A DNA stretch of 32,845 nucleotides. It comes from Pelomyxa schiedti. Taxonomy: Eukaryota > Evosea > Pelobiontida > Pelomyxidae. Under the pieces are notes generated by a model. It was not told where the DNA came from. It worked only from the letters and a program-made list of their open reading frames with translations, and made no database searches. Position numbers and translations under genes: made by a program. Below, piece after piece: positions 29,440 to 32,845 of this stretch (position 1 is its first letter; the number at the start of each line of letters is the position of its first letter). The DNA lies in NCBI GenBank assembly GCA_020536535.1, contig JAHLWZ010000936.1, positions 1-32,845 of the forward strand. Direction: 5' to 3'.

Positions 29440-32340
29440 GCGGCAGTGAGAGAAAAGGAAAGCCCAAATCACACAACAGCCAATACAGGTGCACACCTAC
29501 TACTGCCTCCTGGTTCATCCCAGAGGCAAACCACACAAGCACAGCCACAATCACAAACGCAAACACAACAACAGGCACACCAGCAGCCAGCTTCTCTGGC
29601 ATTTCCACCCCCTTCCTCTGTTAGCCTTAGTTCCACTTCTAGTGCTTCTACTACTAGTAGTACTACTTTGCCTTCTTCGTCTGCGGTACCAAAATTACCG
29701 TACTTATTACCCTCGTCAACATCCACCACACAAAATGCCTCCTCTACACAAAGCACGGCTCCACAGCTCCCCAGTCTCTCGAAGTCTACTATTGTGTCTT
29801 CATCACAACCACTTACGCAGAGTAACTTAGTATGTACTATTCAAACATGGACTATTATGTGACATTATGTTCAGCCTGGCAGAAGATATGCCTCTGATGA
29901 CAGTGTTGTGTCTACATTATCACATCAGATTTCTATTTCACCCTCAATGACAAGATCATCTACCACACCAGCCCTATCCCAGGCCGCTTCAGGGAATGTG
30001 AGTAACTCATCAACACCCACAATGAGTAGTGCTCCATTTGGGCGCACAACATCACTTCCAGTTCCCTCCTCACAACCAACTCCAACATCACCCACTCCCC
30101 GCACAAGCCCTGCTTCTCAACAGCCCAGAGAAATTGACTTTCAGTTCACCCCAGTGAAGATATCCGCTCTCGACACATTAGCTCGATCCTTTGAACCAGA
30201 TGAAGATGATCCCTCCCCACGGTAGGGACCCTTTTCCAATTAAGGTTCTTACTCCTATCAGTCGGCAACCGTACACTGAATTAGGGAAAATGCACGCGGG
30301 CGCTCTTATGCATGCCAAGACTTTAGGTCAGAAGGTGGAAAAAAGTTATTTTGCCTTTCCAGTTAATTGTCGTTAGGAACCAAGTGCAAGCCCCGAATCA
30401 TTGTCACCCCCTGGTATGCAAGTACCCCAGCAGGCCCAGGACTCACAAGATTTACCCCCTCAAACTATACAAAAGCAATTACTCTTGGGGCAACCACAAC
30501 CACCCCTTCCACAACTGCCGCTGCGACAAGTTCAAGCACAGCCATCTCTACTCCAGCAGCAATTGTCAAAGCCAGAAAAGGCTCCAGTACAATCTCAAAC
30601 ACACGGACCAATACTTCCGCAATCTTTGCGAACCAGTCTTCCTGCTCCAGGACAGACAATGCCTCCACTTCAGCAAAAGATATCACTCCACACAGAAGAA
30701 GCGCAAAAAACACCTCTCAAAACACGACAAGATCAATCACTTCAAGCAACAGAGCCGAACAAAACACCAACCACGCCGCAAACTCCTACATCAACTCAGC
30801 AGCATTACCAGCCAACAACACCCCAAACTCCCATTCAACAACTTCCAACTCCAAGATCTCTCCGCGACGTCAAGACTAAATCTCATTCTACCACTCACCT
30901 CCCTGTACCATTCATTGATGTGGACTTGATGGCTCAGGAGCAGCTAACAAACTTGGTATCTCCAAAACCCGAATTTATTTGTTCTGAAAGCTACAGAAAC
31001 TTGAGAGGGAATGGTTTGCACGCTGCGACGTTGTGCCATCTGTGTCTGCGATTCTTGCAATGTTGAGGGTATGGTCCCGGCTGAAGAACAAGTGCAATCA
31101 GTTAAATGTTGCCTTGATAGGAATGCAGAAAGTGCTTGGCGACAAATGAATATCTTCAAAGATGCAACGGTAATGATTTTATCCTTCAGTTGTACCAATT
31201 CCGAATACATTAGAGTTTCCAAGGAAGACTCGAGTGACATCTTTTGATAGTCAAGAGTGTGCCAACCCCCAATTGTGTGTCTAAAATCTCTTAAACAACA
31301 CAGTGGAGTCTTGCGAGGATTTGTGGGAATTGATGGCTGGACTGTAAATAAAGCTGTAAGTACTTGCCATGTGTCTATGTGAAATTCTGAGGACCAAGTA
31401 GGATATCAATATATCTCCCACCAAAGGAAAGCAAATAAAAAGTGGCATTACCAAATCTCCTTGGTATTTGAAACAGGTTTGGAAAAAGTCTAACAACCTT
31501 GTCTAACTTAAATTCAGGTACAAGACGCCTTCGAATTTCTTGGAAGTGCAATTGATGACCACCTGATCACTATTACGCAACCCTCAATGAATCTCGTTTT
31601 AGTACGCTGCCTCCCTTGATTTTTCTTTTTGTAATATAGTCACACAAGGTCTATCAAACATTGTGCCGCGTTCTAGAGCAGGTTGTAAGGGCCTGGGAAC
31701 TTCTGACACATCAGGTTACTGATGCCTCTTTTCCTGCGTTCATTCCGAGCACTACTGTTCTTGAACCACCACTGGGAGAGGATACGTTAATAGAATTCGG
31801 CGTACTGGGCGGTGAAGTAACTTTGAAACTGTGAGTAACTTGTCGACGATGAACTTGTTCTCTTACATTCCACACAAGATTCTGTCTGCATGTTGAATGG
31901 GCACAAAAAAAAAGGTAAACCCTCTTCAAACAAGTGTCAACCCTTACAACAAGCAGGGTTTCTCAATGGGGCACCGGTAAGAGCGGAATGGGCCGGCTCG
32001 AAAACAATACCACCGCACTTGTAAATGGAGTCTGGTGTAAATCCTAGTAATGTCCCCCTTCTCAAATCACCCGAATTCACCTAAACCCAACAACAACAAA
32101 ACAACAACAACAAGCAACACAACGAAGCACCGGTAATCAACGAACCAACCCACTAACCGAGCTCTTCCCATACACATACACACACACAGCCAATACCAGG
32201 AGTGCACAGTGTCAGTGATCAGTAGCCATGAACTGCACATATGTGTACCCTCACTAACCAAGGCATACAACACACTGTGCCGTGCCCTGGGTGACCTCAC
32301 TGCCTTCGTGGAAAGGGTCGCTCCCCTAATTCAGTCCTAG
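29440..32340 (+). CDS. Rogdi/RAV2-like protein with long Pro/Gln/Ser/Thr-rich N-terminal half
   Basis: Phase-closed exons include 29440-29829, 29875-30221, 30262-30334, 30377-30955 and 30997-31131; later exons run to a TAG at 32338-32340. The first 480 or so residues are low complexity (PQQ, TPTTPQTP, long Ser/Thr runs), with one conserved-looking patch, RQPYTELGKMHAGALMHAK. From about 30940 the protein follows the Rogdi leucine-zipper family: KLEREWFARCDVVPSVSAIL, GVLRGFVGIDG, VQDAFEFLGSAIDDH, VYQTLCRVLEQVVRAWELL, TLIEFGVLGGEVTLKL, and the end CTVSVISSHELHI then AYNTLCRALGDL. Rogdi and yeast Rav2 belong to the RAVE/Rabconnectin system that assembles the V-ATPase. The assignment rests on pattern similarity, not a unique motif. 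The true start is upstream of 29440, because no ATG opens this exon. Confidence 0.62.
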
Positions 32341-32559
32341 CTCTTGCTGCTCCACCACCAAGTACAAACCCGTCTGCTTGCATTCGTTCACGACGATCAA
32401 TTTTCTTTTCCCCGAAATTTCGTTCGTTGTTGTTGCTACTTGTACTGCGATGGTTGGGAGTGGGAACACTTTTGGTTTTTGGCTTTATAAGAGCAAATAA
32501 CCAGCCCCAATAACATATTTCATAAATAAATTAAATAAAGAAAAGCAGAAAGTAATAAC
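32341..32559. other. intergenic with polyadenylation signals
   Basis: 219 bp between the Rogdi-like stop and the next ATG on the same strand. Two AATAAA hexamers (32525-32530 and 32534-32539) sit only 20-30 nt before that ATG. The upstream 3' UTR therefore nearly abuts or overlaps the next gene. Confidence 0.5.
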
Positions 32560-32845
32560 ATGTCTAAACCAATGATCACTGAGGTGGTGAATGGTGGATG
32601 TGGTGGTAGTGGGAGAGGTGTTTGCGTGGGTCGGTCCAAGTTGTATTACATTGATCACTTCATTTGCACACTTGAAATCAGATACCCATCAGTGGTCTTG
32701 GCACTGTAGTTTTGCTGGGTTTTTTTTTGAGATCACTAACGGGCCTCTTTTTTTCTCGTTTCTCGCTAGGCCTCATGAACTGCGATTTGATCACAATGAT
32801 AACATGACTTCAGCTCCAGCGATGAAACATTATTTCACTGTATGT
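32560..32845 (+). CDS. 5' part of a gene, possible RWD/UEV-like fold (partial)
   Basis: Exon 1 (32560-32705) starts at ATG and joins in phase to exon 2 (32770-32839). A GTATGT donor follows and the gene runs off the window. The joined product has YYIDHFICTLEIRYPS followed by PHELRFDHNDN. Strand, 'YPS' turn, Pro and 'ELxF' resemble the core of RWD/UEV-type domains as in BRE-like or E2-related proteins, but 70 residues are too few to be sure. The intron ends in a T/C-rich tract and GCTAG. Confidence 0.5.

Noticed and set aside
1-32845. tRNA, rRNA, CRISPR, IS elements, transposase genes
   Set aside because: No cloverleaf with a TTCRA loop, no rRNA-like block, no regular spacer-repeat array and no transposase or integrase motif was found by eye.

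Overview
This window is nuclear DNA from an intron-rich protist, most likely an amoebozoan. The main evidence is a complete gene for a triple-CH-domain RhoGEF at 8523-12032, an architecture I know as Trix from Dictyostelium. The Asn/Gln/Thr/Ser-rich linkers fit the same group, as do the families of ankyrin-type and beta-propeller-like proteins. An archamoeba (Pelomyxa or Mastigamoeba type) is my best guess, but that is inference. Introns are short (mostly 39-75 nt) and GT-AG, with one GC-AG candidate. I found no bacterial operons, IS elements, CRISPR arrays, rRNA or tRNA genes.

Layout. 1-419: 3' end of an unidentified plus-strand gene. 479-2671 (-): three-exon ankyrin-type protein. 3147-8384: a cluster of four related, mostly intron-free genes arranged <- -> -> <- (3147-4355, 4433-5812, 5877-7130, 7158-8384), the last without an upstream ATG. 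8523-12032 (-): Trix-like CH-CH-CH-DH-PH RhoGEF with about 23 introns. 12255-13308 (+): NAA60-like GNAT acetyltransferase. 13898-18321 (+): glycogen phosphorylase with about 26 introns and unusual low-complexity ends. 18694-20761 (+): group II PLP-dependent decarboxylase. 20898-23129 (+): second ankyrin-type paralogue with the same splice pattern. 23296-23523 (-): small Cys-rich ORF. 23672-24568 and 25016-26058 (-): tandem dual-specificity phosphatase paralogues. 26853-27913 (+): F-box-like protein. 29440-32340 (+): Rogdi/RAV2-like protein with a long Pro/Gln/Ser/Thr-rich N-terminal half. 32560 to the edge (+): start of another gene.

The window mixes two gene classes. Conserved eukaryotic genes (RhoGEF, phosphorylase, decarboxylase, Rogdi-like) are cut into tiny exons. 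The multicopy families (ankyrin-type, beta-propeller-like) have few or no introns and very GC-rich 5' ends. They also show fresh duplication, inversion and conversion tracts. Splice junctions were assigned by eye from reading frame, GT/AG signals and family motifs. Wherever I could check phase arithmetic across a junction, it closed.
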